Shown here: positions 42,901 to 56,667 of the stretch, one piece after another
How the letters are laid out: each line of letters opens with the position of its first letter
Numbering within the stretch: the first letter of the stretch is position 1
DNA from: Aurelia coerulea
Taxonomy: Eukaryota; Cnidaria; Scyphozoa; Semaeostomeae; Ulmaridae
Direction: 5' to 3'
Length of the DNA stretch: 64,000 nt
Assembly (NCBI GenBank): GCA_039566865.1
Contig: CM076947.1
Coordinates: forward strand, 23,933,501 to 23,997,500
Program-made: the position numbers and the translations under genes
The notes under the pieces: generated by a model
Databases searched by the model: none
What the model saw: only the letters and a program-made list of their open reading frames with translations
Told to the model about the DNA's origin: nothing

Positions 42901-45900
42901 ATCAGGTTAATGAGGTTCAAATGATAGTAAACTTTTGAGAAAATATGAAGTCAAAACACAGTCTATGATTAAAATCTTATGAATTGATGGTCAATGAATC
43001 GAATATTAAACTTTGCTTGATGCTATTCGTCAAAATGAGGTAAAAATATTGAAACATTTGAAACCTCATCAGGTTAATGAGGTTCAAATGATAGTAAACT
43101 TTTGAGAAAATATGATGTCAAAACACAGTCTATGGCTGAAATTTTTTTAAAAGATGGTGAATGAATCGAAGATGAAACTTGGCTTGATGTAATTCTTCAA
43201 AATGAGGTATAGATATTGAAACATTTGAAACCTCATCAGGTTAATGAGGTTCAAATGATAGTAAACTTTTGAGAAAATATTAGGTCAAAACACAGTCTAT
43301 TGTTGAAATCTGATGAATTGATGGTCAATGAATCGAATATTAAACTTTGCTTGATGCTATTCTTCAAAATGAGGTATAAATATTGAAACATTTGAAACCT
43401 CATCAGGTTAATGAGGTTCAAATGATAGAAAATTTTGAGAAAATATGAAGTCAAAACACAGTCTATGATTGAAATCTTATCAATTGATGGTCAATGAATC
43501 GAATATTAAACTTGGCTTGATGCTATTCTTCAAAATGAGGTATAATATTGAAACATTTGAAACCTCATCAGGTTAATGAGGTTCAAATGATAGTAAACTT
43601 TTGAGAAAATATGAAGTCAAAACACAGTCTATGGTTGAAATCTTATGAATTGATGGTCAATGAATCGAATATTAAACTTTGCTTGATGCTATTCTTCAAA
43701 ATGAGGTAAAAATATTGAAACATTTGAAACCTCATCAGGTTAATGAGGTTCAAATGATAGTAAACTTTTGAGAAAATATGAAGTCAAAACACAGTCTATG
43801 AATGAAATCTTATGAATTGATGGTCAATGAATCGAATATTAAACTTTGCTTGATGCTATTCTTCAAAATGAGGTAAAAATATTGAAACATTTGAAACCTC
43901 ATCAGGTTAATGAGGTTCAAATGATAGTAAACTTTTGAGAAAATATGAAGTCAAAACACAGTCTATGAATGAAATCTTATGAATTGATGGTCAATGAATC
44001 GAATATTAAACTTTGCTTGATGCTATTCTTCAAAATGAGGTAAAAATATTGAAACATTTGAAACCTCATCAGGTTAATGAGGTTCAAATGATAGTAAACT
44101 TTTGAGAAAATATGAAGTCAAAACACAGTCTATGGTTGAAATCTTATGAATTGATGGTCAATGAATCGAATATTAAACTTGGCTTGATGCTATTCTTCAA
44201 AATGAGGTAAAAATATTGAAACATTTGAAACCCCATTAGGTCAATGAATCGAATATTAAACTTGGCTTGATGCTATTCTTTAAAATGAGGTAAAAATATT
44301 GAAACAGTTCAAACCTCATCAGGTTAATGAGGTTCAAATGATAGTAAACTTTTGAGAAAATATTAGGTCAAAACACAGTCTATTGTTGAAGTCTGATGAA
44401 TTGATGGTCAATGAATCGAAAATTAAACTTGGCTTGATGCTATTCTTCAAAATGAGGTATATATATTGATACATTTGAAGCCTCATCAGGTTAATGAGGT
44501 TCAAATGATAGTAAACTTTTGAGAAAATATGAAGTCAAAACACAGTCTATTGTTGAAATCTGATGAATTGATGGTCAATGAATCGAATAATAAACTTTGC
44601 TTGATGCTATTCTTCAAAATGAGGTAAAAATATTGAAACATTTGAAACCTCATCAGGTTAATGAGGTTCAAATGATAGTAAACTTTTGAGAAAATATGAA
44701 GTCAAAACACAGTCTATGATTGAAATCTGATGAATTGATGGTCAATGAATCGAATATTAAACTTTGCTTGATGCTATTCTTCAAAATGAGGTAAAAATAT
44801 TGAAACATTTGAAACCTCATCAGGTTAATGAGGTTCAAATGATTATAAACTTTTGAGAAAATATGAGGTCAAAACACAGTCTATTGTTGAAATTTGATGA
44901 ATTGATGGTCAATGAATCGAAGATTAAACTTGGCTTGATGCTATTCTTCAAAATGAGGTATATATATTGAAACATTTGAAACCTCATCAGGTTAATGAGG
45001 TTCAAATGATAGTAAACTTTTGAGAAAATATGAGGTCAAAACACAGTCTATTGTTGAAATCTGATGAATTGATGGTCAATGAATCGAATATTAAACTTTG
45101 CTTGATGCTATTCTTCAAAATGATGTATATATATTGAAACATTTGAATCCTCATCAGGTTAATGAGGTTCAAAAGATAGTAAACTTTTGAGAAAATATTA
45201 GGTCAAACACAGTCTATTGTTGAAATCTGATGAATTGATGGTCAATGAATCGAATATTAAACTTGGCTTGATGCTATTCTTCAAAATGAGGTATAAATAT
45301 TGAAAGATTTGAAACCTCATCAGGTTAATGAGGTTCAAATCATAGTAAACTTTTGAGAAAATATGAATTCAAAACACAGTCTATGATTGAAATCTTATCA
45401 ATTGATGGTCAATGAATCGAATATTAAACTTGGCTTGATGCTATTCTTCAAAATGAGGTATAAATATTGAAACATTTGAAACCTCATCAGGTTAATGAGG
45501 TTCAAATGATAGTAAACTTTTGAGAAAATATGAAGTCAAAACACAGTCTATGTTGAAATCTTATGAATTCATGGTCAATGAATCGAATATTAAACTTGGC
45601 TTGATGCTATTCTTCAAAATGAGGTAAAAATATTGAAACATTTGAAACCTCATCAGGTTAATGAGGTTCAAATGATAGTAAACTTTTGAGAAAATATGAA
45701 GTCAAAACACAGTCTATGGTTGAAATCTTATGAATTGATGGTCAATGAATCGAATATTAAACTTGGCTTGATGCTATTCTTCAAAATGAGGTATAAATAT
45801 TGAAACATTTGAAACCTCATCAGGTTAATGAGGTTCAAATGATAGTAAACTTTTGAGAAAATATTAGGTCAAAACACAGTCTATTGTTGAAATCTGATGA

Positions 45901-48900
45901 ATTGATGGTCAATGAATCGAATATTAAACTTGGCTTGATGCTATTCTTCAAAATGAGGTATATATATTGAAACATTTGAAACCTCATCAGGTTAATGAGG
46001 TTCAAATGATAGTAAACTTTTGAGAAAATATGAAGTCTAAACACAGTCTATGGTTGAAATCTTATGAATTGATGGTCAATGAATCGAATATTAAACTTGG
46101 CTTGATGCTATTCTTCAAAATGAGGTATATATATTGAAACATTTGAAACCTCATCAGGTTAATGAGGTTCAAATGATAGTAAACTTTTGAGAAAATATGA
46201 AGTCAAAACACAGTCTATGGTTGAAATCTTATGAATTGATGGTCAATGAATCGAATATTAAACTTTGCTTGATGCTATTCTTCAAAATGATGTATATATA
46301 TTGAAACATTTGAAACCTCATCAGGTTAATGAGGTTCAAATGATAGTAAACTTTTGAGAAAATATGAAGTCAAAACACAGTCTATGGCTGAAATTTTTTT
46401 AAAAGATGGTCAATGAATCGAATATTAAACTTGGCTTTATGCTATTCTTCAAAATGAGGTATATATATTGAAACATTTGAAACCTCATCAGGTTAATGAG
46501 GTTCAAATGATAGTAAACTTTTGAGAAAATATGAAGTCAAACACAGTCTATGGTTGAAATCTTATGAATTGATGGTCAATGAATCGAATATTAAACTTGG
46601 CTTGATGCAATTCTTCAAAATGAGGTATATATATTGAAACATTTGAAACCTCATCAGGTTAATGAGGTTCAAATGATAGTAAACTTTTGAGAAAATATGA
46701 AGTCAAAACACAGTCTATTGTTGAAATCTTATGAATTGATGGTCAATGAATCGAATATAAAACTTTGCTTGATGCTATTCTTCAAAATGAGGTAAAAATA
46801 TTGAAACATTTGAAACCTCATCAGGTTAATGAGGTTCAAATGATAGTAAACTTTTGAGAAAATATGAAGTCAAAACACAGTCTATGGTTGAAATCTTATG
46901 AATTGATGGTCAATGAATCGAATATTAAACTTGGCTTGATGCTATTCTTCAAAATGAGGTATATATATTGAAACATTTGAAACCTCATCAGGTTAATGAG
47001 GTTCAAATGATAGTAAACTTTTGAGAAAATATGAAGTCAAAACACAGTCTATTGTTGAAATCTTATGAATTGATGGTCAATGAATCGAATATTAAACTTT
47101 GCTTGATGCTATTCTTCAAAATGAGGTAAAAATATTGAAACATTTGAAACCTCATCAGGTTAATGAGGTTCAAATGATAGTAAACTTTTGAGAAAATATG
47201 AAGTCAAAACACAGTCTATGGTTGAAATCTTATGAATTGATGGTCAATGAGTCGAATATGAAACTTGGCTTGATGCTATTCTACAAATTGAGGTATATAT
47301 ATTGAAACATTTGAAACCTCATCAGGTTAATGAGGTTCAAATGATAGTAAACTTTTGAGAAAATATGAAGTCAAAACACAGTCTATGGTTGAAATCTTAT
47401 GAATTGATGGTCAATGAATCGAATATAAAACTTTGCTTCATGCTATTCTTCAAAATGAGGTGTAGATATTGAAACATTTGAAACCTCATCAGGTTAATGA
47501 GGTTCAAATGATAGTAAACTTTTGAGAAAATATGAAGTCAAAACACAGTCTATGATTGAAATCTTATGAATTGATGGTCAATGAATCGAATATTAAACTT
47601 GGCTTGATGCTATTCTTCAAAATGAAACATTTGAAACCTCATCAGGTTAATGAGGTTCAAATGATAGTAAACTTTTGAGAAAATATGATGTCAAAACACA
47701 GTCTATGGCTGAAATTTTTTTACAAGATGGTCAATGAATCGAAGATGAAACTTGCTTGATGTAATTCTTCAAAATGAGGTAAAAATATTGAAACATTTGA
47801 AACCTCATCAGGTTAATGAGGTTCAAATGATAGTAAACTTTTGAGAAAATATGAAGTCAAAACACAGTCTATGATTGAAATCTTATGAATTGATGGTCAA
47901 TGAATCGAATATAAAACTTTGCTTGATGCTATTCGTCAAAATGAGGTAAAAATATTGAAACATTTGAAACCTCATCAGATTAATGAGGTTCAAATGATAG
48001 TAAACTTTTGAGAAAATATGAAGGCAAAACACAGTCTATCATTGAAATCTTATGAATTGATGGTCAATGAATCGAATATTAAACTTTGCTTGATGCTATT
48101 CTTCAAAATGAGGTAAAAATATTGAAACATTTGAAACCTCATCAGGTTAATGAGGTTCAAATGATAGTAAACTTTTGAGAAAATATGAAGTCAAAACACA
48201 GTCTATGGCTGAAATTTTTTTAAAAGATGGTGAATGAATCGAAGATGAAACTTGGCTTGATGTAATTCTTCAAAATGAGGTATAGATATTGAAACATTTG
48301 AAACCTCATCAGGTTAATGAGGTTCAAATGATAGTAAACTTTTGAGAAAATATGAAGTCTAAACACAGTCTATGGTTGAAATCTTATGAATTGATGGTCA
48401 ATGAATCAAATATTAAACTTGGCTTGATGCTATTCTTCAAAATGAGGTATATATATTGAAACATTTGAAACCTCATCAGGTTAATGAGGTTCAAATGATA
48501 GTAAACTTTTGAGAAAATATTAGGTCAAAACACAGTCTATTGTTGAAATCTGATGAATTGATGGTCAATGAATCGAATATTAAACTTGGCTTGATGCTAT
48601 TCTTCAAAATGAGGTAAAAATATTGAAACATTTGAAACCTCATCAGGTTAATGAGGTTCAAATGATAGTAAACTTTTGAGAAAATATGAAGTCAAAACAC
48701 AGTCTATTGTTGAAATCTTATGAATTGATGGTCAATGAATCGAATATTAAACTTTGCTTGATGCTATTCTTCAAAATGAGGTAAAAATATTGAAACATTT
48801 GAAACCTCATCAGGTTAATGAGGTTCAAATGATAGTAAACTTTTGAGAAAATATTAGGTCAAAACACAGTCTATGATTAAAATCTTATGAATTGATGGTC

Positions 48901-51900
48901 AATGAATCGAATATTAAACGTTGCTTGATGCTATTCGTCAAAATGAGGTAAAAATATTGAAACATTTGAAACCTCATCAGGTTAATGAGGTTCAAATGAT
49001 AGTAAACTTTTGAGAGAATATGATGTCAAAACACAGTCTATGGCTGAAATGTTTTTAAAAGATGGTCAATGAATCGAAGATGAAACTTGCCTTGATGTAA
49101 TTCTTCAAAATGAGGTATAGATATTGAAACATTTGAAACCTCATCAGGTTAATGAGGTTCAAATGATAGTAAACTTTTGAGAAAATATGAAGTCAAAACA
49201 CAGTCTATGAATGAAATCTTATGAATTGATTGTCAATGAATCGAATATTAAACTTTGCTTGATGCTATTCTTCAAAATGAGGTAAAAATATTGAAACATT
49301 TGAAACCTCATCAGGTTAATGAGGTTCAAATGATAGTAAACTTTTGAGAAAATATGAAGTCAAAACACAGTCTATGAATGAAATCTTATGAATTGATTGT
49401 CAATGAATCGAATATTAAACTTTGCTTGATGCTATTCTTCAAAATGAGGTAAAAATATTGAAACATTTGAAACCTCATCAGGTTAATGAGGTTCAAATGA
49501 TAGTAAACTTTTGAGAAAATATGAAGTCAAAACACAGTCTATGGTTGAAATCTTATGAATTGATGGTCAATAAATCGAATATTAAACTTGGCTTGATGCA
49601 ATTCTACAATTTGAGGTATATATATTGAAACATTTAAAACCTCATCAGGTTAATGAGGTTCAAATGATAGTAAACTTTTGAGAAAATATGAAGTCAAAGC
49701 ACAGTCTATTGTTGAAATCTTATGAATTGATGGTCAATGAATCGAATATAAAACTTTGCTTGATGCTATTCTTCAAAATGAGGTAAAAATATTGAAACAT
49801 TTGAAACCTCATCAGGTTAATGAGGTTCAAATGATAGTAAACTTTTGAGAAAATATGAAGTCAAAACAAAGTCTATGGTTGAAATCTTATGAATTGATGG
49901 TCAATGAATCGAATATTAAACTTGGCTTGATGCTATTCTTCAAAATGAGGTAAAAATATTGAAACATTTGAAACCTCATCAGGTTAATGAGGTTCAAATG
50001 ATAGTAAACTTTTGAGAAAATATGAAGTCAAAACACAGTCTATTGTTGAAATCTTATGAATTGATGGTCAATGAATCGAATATAAAACTTTGCTTGATGC
50101 TATTCTTCAAAATGAGGTAAAAATATTGAAACATTTGAAACCTCATCAGGTTAATGAGGTTCAAATGATAGTAAACTTTTGAGAAAATATTAGGTCAAAA
50201 CACAGTCTATGATTGAAATCTTATGAATTGATGGTCAATGAATCGAATATTAAACTTTGCTTGATGCTATTCTTCAAAATGAGGTAAAAATATTGAAACA
50301 TTTGAAACCTCATCAGGTTAATGAGGTTCAAATGATAGTAAACTTTTGAGAGAATATGATGTCAAAACACAGTCTATGGCTGAAATGTTTTTAAAAGATG
50401 GTCAATGAATCGAAGATGAAACTTGCCTTGATGTAATTCTTCAAAATGAGGTATAGATATTGAAACATTTGAAACCTCATCAGGTTAATGAGGTTCAAAT
50501 GATAGTAAACTTTTGAGAAAATATGAAGTCAAAACACAGTCTATGAATGAAATCTTATGAATTGATTGTCAATGAATCGAATATTAAACTTTGCTTGATG
50601 CTATTCTTCAAAATGAGGTAAAAATATTGAAACATTTGAAACCTCATCAGGTTAATGAGGTTCAAATGATAGTAAACTTTTGAGAAAATATGAAGTCAAA
50701 ACACAGTCTATGAATGAAATCTTATGAATTGATTGTCAATGAATCGAATATTAAACTTTGCTTGATGCTATTCTTCAAAATGAGGTAAAAATATTGAAAC
50801 ATTTGAAACCTCATCAGGTTAATGAGGTTCAAATGATAGTAAACTTTTGAGAAAATTTGAAGTCAAAACACAGTCTATGGTTGAAATCTTATGAATTGAT
50901 GGTCAATGAATCGAATATTAAACTTGGCTTGATGCAATTCTACAATTTGAGGTATATATATTGAAACATTTGAAACCTCATCAGGTTAATGAGGTTCAAA
51001 TGATAGTAAACTTTTGAGAAAATATGAAGTCAAAGCACAGTCTATTGTTGAAATCTTATGAATTGATGGTCAATGAATCGAATATAAAACTTTGCTTGAT
51101 GCTATTCTTCAAAATGAGGTAAAAATATTGAAACATTTGAAACCTCATCAGGTTAATGAGGTTCAAATGATAGTAAACTTTTGAGAAAATATGAAGTCAA
51201 AACACAGTCTATGAATGAAATCTTATGAATTGATTGTCAATGAATCGAAAATTAAACTTGGCTTGATGCTATTCTTCAAAATGATGTATATATATTGAAA
51301 CATTTGAAACCTCATCAGGTTAATGAGGTTCAAATGATAGTAAACTTTTGAGAAAATATTAGGTCAAACACAGTCTATTGTTGAAATCTGATGAATTGAT
51401 TGTCAATGAATCGAATATTAAACTTTGCTTGATGCTATTCTTCAAAATGAGGTAAAAATATTGAAACATTTGAAACCTCATCAGGTTAATGAGGTTCAAA
51501 TGATAGTAAACTTTTGAGAAAATATGAAGTCAAAACAAAGTCTATGGTTGAAATCTTATGAATTGATGGTCAATGAATCGAATATTAAACTTGGCTTGAT
51601 GCTATTCTTCAAAATGAGGTAAAAATATTGAAACATTTGAAACCTCATCAGGTTAATGAGGTTCAAATGATAGTAAACTTTTGAGAAAATATTAGGTCAA
51701 AACACAGTCTATTGTTGAAGTCTGATGAATTGATGGTCAATGAATCGAAAATTAAACTTGGCTTGATGCTATTCTTCAAAATGAGGTATATATATTGAAA
51801 CATTTGAAACCTCATCAGGTTAATGAGGTTCAAATGATAGTAAACTTTTGAGAAAATGTTAGGTCAAAACACAGTCTATTGTTGAAATCTGATGAATTGA

Positions 51901-52164
51901 TGGTCAATGAATCGAATATTAAACTTTGCTTGATGCTATTCGTCAAAATGAGGTAAAAATATTGAAACATTTGAAACCTCATCAGGTTAATGAGGTTCAA
52001 ATGATAGTAAACTTTTGAGAAAATATTAGGTCAAACACAGTCTATTGTTGAAATCTGATGAATTGATGGTCAATGAATCGAATATTAAACTTGGCTTGAT
52101 GCTATTCTTCAAAATGATGTATATATATTGAAACATTTGAAACCTCATCAGGTTAATGAGGTTC

Positions 52165-55100
52165 AAATGATAGTAAACTTTTGAGAAAATATTAGGTCAA
52201 ACACAGTCTATTGTTGAAATCTGATGAATTGATTGTCAATGAATCGAATATTAAACTTGGCTTGATGCTATTCTTCAAAAAGAGGTATAAATATTGAAAC
52301 ATTTGAAACCTCATCAGGTTAATGAGGTTCAAATGATAGAAAATTTTGAGAAAATATGAATTCAAAACACAGTCTATGATTGAAATCTTATCAATTGATG
52401 GTCAATGAATCGAATATTAAACTTGGCTTGATGCTATTCTTCAAAATTAGTTGTAAATATTGAAACATTTGAAACCTCATCAGGTTAATGAGGTTCAAAT
52501 GATAGTAAACTTTTGAGAAAATATGAAGTCAAAACACAGTCTATGGTTGAAATCTTATGAATTGATGGTCAATGAATCGAATATAAAACTTTGCTTGATG
52601 CTATTCTTCAAAATGAGGTAAAAATATTGAAACATTTGAAGCCTCATCAGGTTAATGAGGTTCAAATGATAGTAAACTTTTGAGAAAATATGAAGTCAAA
52701 ACACAGTCTATGAATGAAATCTTATGAATTGATTGTCAATGAATCGAATATTAAACTTTGCTTGATGCTATTCTTCAAAATGAGGTAAAAATATTGAAAC
52801 ATTTGAAACCTCATCAGGTTAATGAGGTTCAAATGATAGTAAACTTTTGAGAAAATATGAAGTCAAAACACAGTCTATGAATGAAATCTTATGAATTGAT
52901 TGTCAATGAATCGAATATTAAACTTTGCTTGATGCTATTCTTCAAAATGAGGTAAAAATGTTGAAACATTTGAAACCTCATCAGGTTAATGAGGTTCAAA
53001 TGATAGTAAACTTTTGAGAAAATATGAAGTCAAAATAAAGTCTATGGTTGAAATCTTATGAATTGATGGTCAATGAATCGAATATTAAACTTGGCTTGAT
53101 GCTATTCTTCAAAATGAGGTAAAAATATTGAAACATTTGAAACCCCATTAGGTCAATGAATCGAATATTAAACTTGGCTTGATGCTATTCTTTAAAATGA
53201 GGTAAAAATATTGAAACAGTTCAAACCTCATCAGGTTAATGAGGTTCAAATGATAGTAAACTTTTGAGAAAATATTAGGTCAAAACACAGTCTATTGTTG
53301 AAGTCTGATGAATTGATGGTCAATGAATCGAAAATTAAACTTGGCTTGATGCTATTCTTCAAAATGAGGTATATATATTGATACATTTGAAGCCTCATCA
53401 GGTTAATGAGGTTCAAATGATAGTAAACTTTTGAGAAAATATTAGGTCAAAAGACAGTCTATTGTTGAAATCTGATGAATTGATGGTCAATGAATCGAAT
53501 AATAAACTTTGCTTGATGCTATTCTTCAAAATGAGGTAAAAATATTGAAACATTTGAAGCCTCATCAGGTTAATGAGGTTCAAATGATAGTAAAATTTTG
53601 AGAAAATATGAAGTCAAAACACAGTCTATGAATGAAATCTGATGAATTGATTGTCAATGAATCGAATATTAAACTTTGCTTGATGCTATTCTTCAAAATG
53701 AGGTAAAAATATTGAAACATTTGAAACCTCATCAGGTTAATGAGGTTCAAATGATAGTAAACTTTTGAGAAAATATTAGGTCAAAACACAGTCTATTGTT
53801 GAAGTTTGATGAATTGATGGTCAATGAATCGAAAATTAAACTTGGCTTGATGCTATTCTTCAAAATGAGGTATATATATTGAAACATTTGAATCCTCATC
53901 AGGTTAATGAGGTTCAAATGATAGTAAACTTTTGAGAAAATATTAGGTCAAAACACAGTCTATTGTTGAAATCTGATGAATTGATGGTCAATGAATCGAA
54001 TATTAAACTTTTCTTGATGCTATTCTTCAAAATGATGTATATATATTGAAACATTTGAATCCTCATCAGGTTAATGAGGTTCAAAAGATAGTAAACTTTT
54101 GAGAAAATATTAGGTCAAACACAGTCTATTGTTGAAATCTGATGAATTGATGGTCAATGAATCGAATATTAAACTTGGCTTGATGCTATTCTTCAAAATG
54201 AGGTATAAATATTGAAAGATTTGAAACCTCATCAGGTTAATGAGGTTCAAATCATAGTAAACTTTTGAGAAAATATGAATTCAAAACACAGTCTATGATT
54301 GAAATCTTATCAATTGATGGTCAATGAATCGAATATTAAACTTGGCTTGATGCTATTCTTCAAAATGAGGTATAAATATTGAAACATTTGAAACCTCATC
54401 AGGTTAATGAGGTTCAAATCATAGTAAACTTTTGAGAAAATATTAGGTCAAACACAGTCTATTGTTGAAATCTGATGAATTGATTGTCAATGAATCGAAT
54501 ATTAAACTTGGCTTGATGCTATTCTTCAAAAAGAGGTATAAATATTGAAACATTTGAAACCTCATCAGGTTAATGAGGTTCAAATGATAGAAAATTTTGA
54601 GAAAATATGAATTCAAAACACAGTCTATGATTGAAATCTTATCAATTGATGGTCAATGAATCGAATATTAAACTTGGCTTGATGCTATTCTTCAAAATTA
54701 GTTGTAAATATTGAAACATTTGAAACCTCATCAGGTTAATGAGGTTCAAATGATAGTAAACTTTTGAGAAAATATGAAGTCAAAACACAGTCTATGGTTG
54801 AAATCTTATGAATTGATGGTCAATGAATCGAATATAAAACTTTGCTTGATGCTATTCTTCAAAATGAGGTAAAAATATTGAAACATTTGAAGCCTCATCA
54901 GGTTAATGAGGTTCAAATGATAGTAAACTTTTGAGAAAATATGAAGTCAAAACACAGTCTATGAATGAAATCTTATGAATTGATTGTCAATGAATCGAAT
55001 ATTAAACTTTGCTTGATGCTATTCTTCAAAATGAGGTAAAAATATTGAAACATTTGAAACCTCATCAGGTTAATGAGGTTCAAATGATAGTAAACTTTTG

Positions 55101-56667
55101 AGAAAATATGAAGTCAAAACACAGTCTATGAATGAAATCTTATGAATTGATTGTCAATGAATCGAATATTAAACTTTGCTTGATGCTATTCTTCAAAATG
55201 AGGTAAAAATGTTGAAACATTTGAAACCTCATCAGGTTAATGAGGTTCAAATGATAGTAAACTTTTGAGAAAATATGAAGTCAAAACAAAGTCTATGGTT
55301 GAAATCTTATGAATTGATGGTCAATGAATCGAATATTAAACTTGGCTTGATGCTATTCTTCAAAATGAGGTAAAAATATTGAAACATTTGAAACCCCATT
55401 AGGTCAATGAATCGAATATTAAACTTGGCTTGATGCTATTCTTTAAAATGAGGTAAAAATATTGAAACATTTGAAACCTCATCAGGTTAATGAGGTTCAA
55501 ATGATAGTAAACTTTTGAGAAAATATTAGGTCAAAACACAGTCTATTGTTGAAGTCTGATGAATTGATGGTCAATGAATCGAAAATTAAACTTGGCTTGA
55601 TGCTATTCTTCAAAATGAGGTATATATATTGAAACATTTGAAACCTCATCAGGTTAATGAGGTTCAAATGATAGTAAACTTTTGAGAAAATATTAGGTCA
55701 AAACACAGTCTATTGTTGAAATCTGATGAATTGATGGTCAATGAATCGAATAATAAACTTTGCTTGATGCTATTCTTCAAAATGAGGTAAAAATATTGAA
55801 ACATTTGAAGCCTCATCAGGTTAATGAGGTTCAAATGATAGTAAAATTTTGAGAAAATATGAAGTCAAAACACAGTCTATGAATGAAATCTGATGAATTG
55901 ATTGTCAATGAATCGAATATTAAACTTTGCTTGATGCTATTCTTCAAAATGAGGTAAAAATATTGAAACATTTGAAACCTCATCAGGTTAATGAGGTTCA
56001 AATGATAGTAAACTTTTGAGAAAATATTAGGTCAAAACACAGTCTATTGTTGAAGTTTGATGAATTGATGGTCAATGAATCGAAAATTAAACTTGGCTTG
56101 ATGCTATTCTTCAAAATGAGGTATATATATTGAAACATTTGAATCCTCATCAGGTTAATGAGGTTCAAATGATAGTAAACTTTTGAGAAAATATTAGGTC
56201 AAAACACAGTCTATTGTTGAAATCTGATGAATTGATGGTCAATGAATCGAATATTAAACTTTTCTTGATGCTATTCTTCAAAATGATGTATATATATTGA
56301 AACATTTGAATCCTCATCAGGTTAATGAGGTTCAAAAGATAGTAAACTTTTGAGAAAATATTAGGCCAAACACAGTTTATTGTTGAAATCTGATGAATTG
56401 ATGGTCAATGAATCGAATATTAAACTTGGCTTGATGCTATTCTTCAAAATGAGGTATAAATATTGAAAGATTTGAAACCTCATCAGGTTAATGAGGTTCA
56501 AATGATAGTAAACTTTTGAGAAAATATGAATTCAAAACACAGTCTATGATTGAAATCTTATCAATTGATGGTCAATGAATCGAATATTAAACTTGGCTTG
56601 ATGCTATTCTTCAAAATGAGGTATAAATATTGAAACATTTGAAACCTCATCAGGTTAATGAGGTTCA
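52165..56667. repeat. 2,251-bp higher-order tandem duplication in the satellite
   Basis: Rare variants recur exactly 2,251 bp apart: AAAAAGAGG at 52277 and 54528, AAAATTAGTTG at 52443 and 54694, the shortened monomer with AACCCCATTAGG at 53141 and 55392, and ATTGAAAGAT at 54211 and 56462. So two adjacent blocks of about 13.5 monomers are direct copies. The block limits are approximate. Confidence 0.9.

Noticed and set aside
40052..46044. Minus-strand open frames in the 167-bp satellite
   Set aside because: They repeat with the monomer, are short and have no protein similarity.
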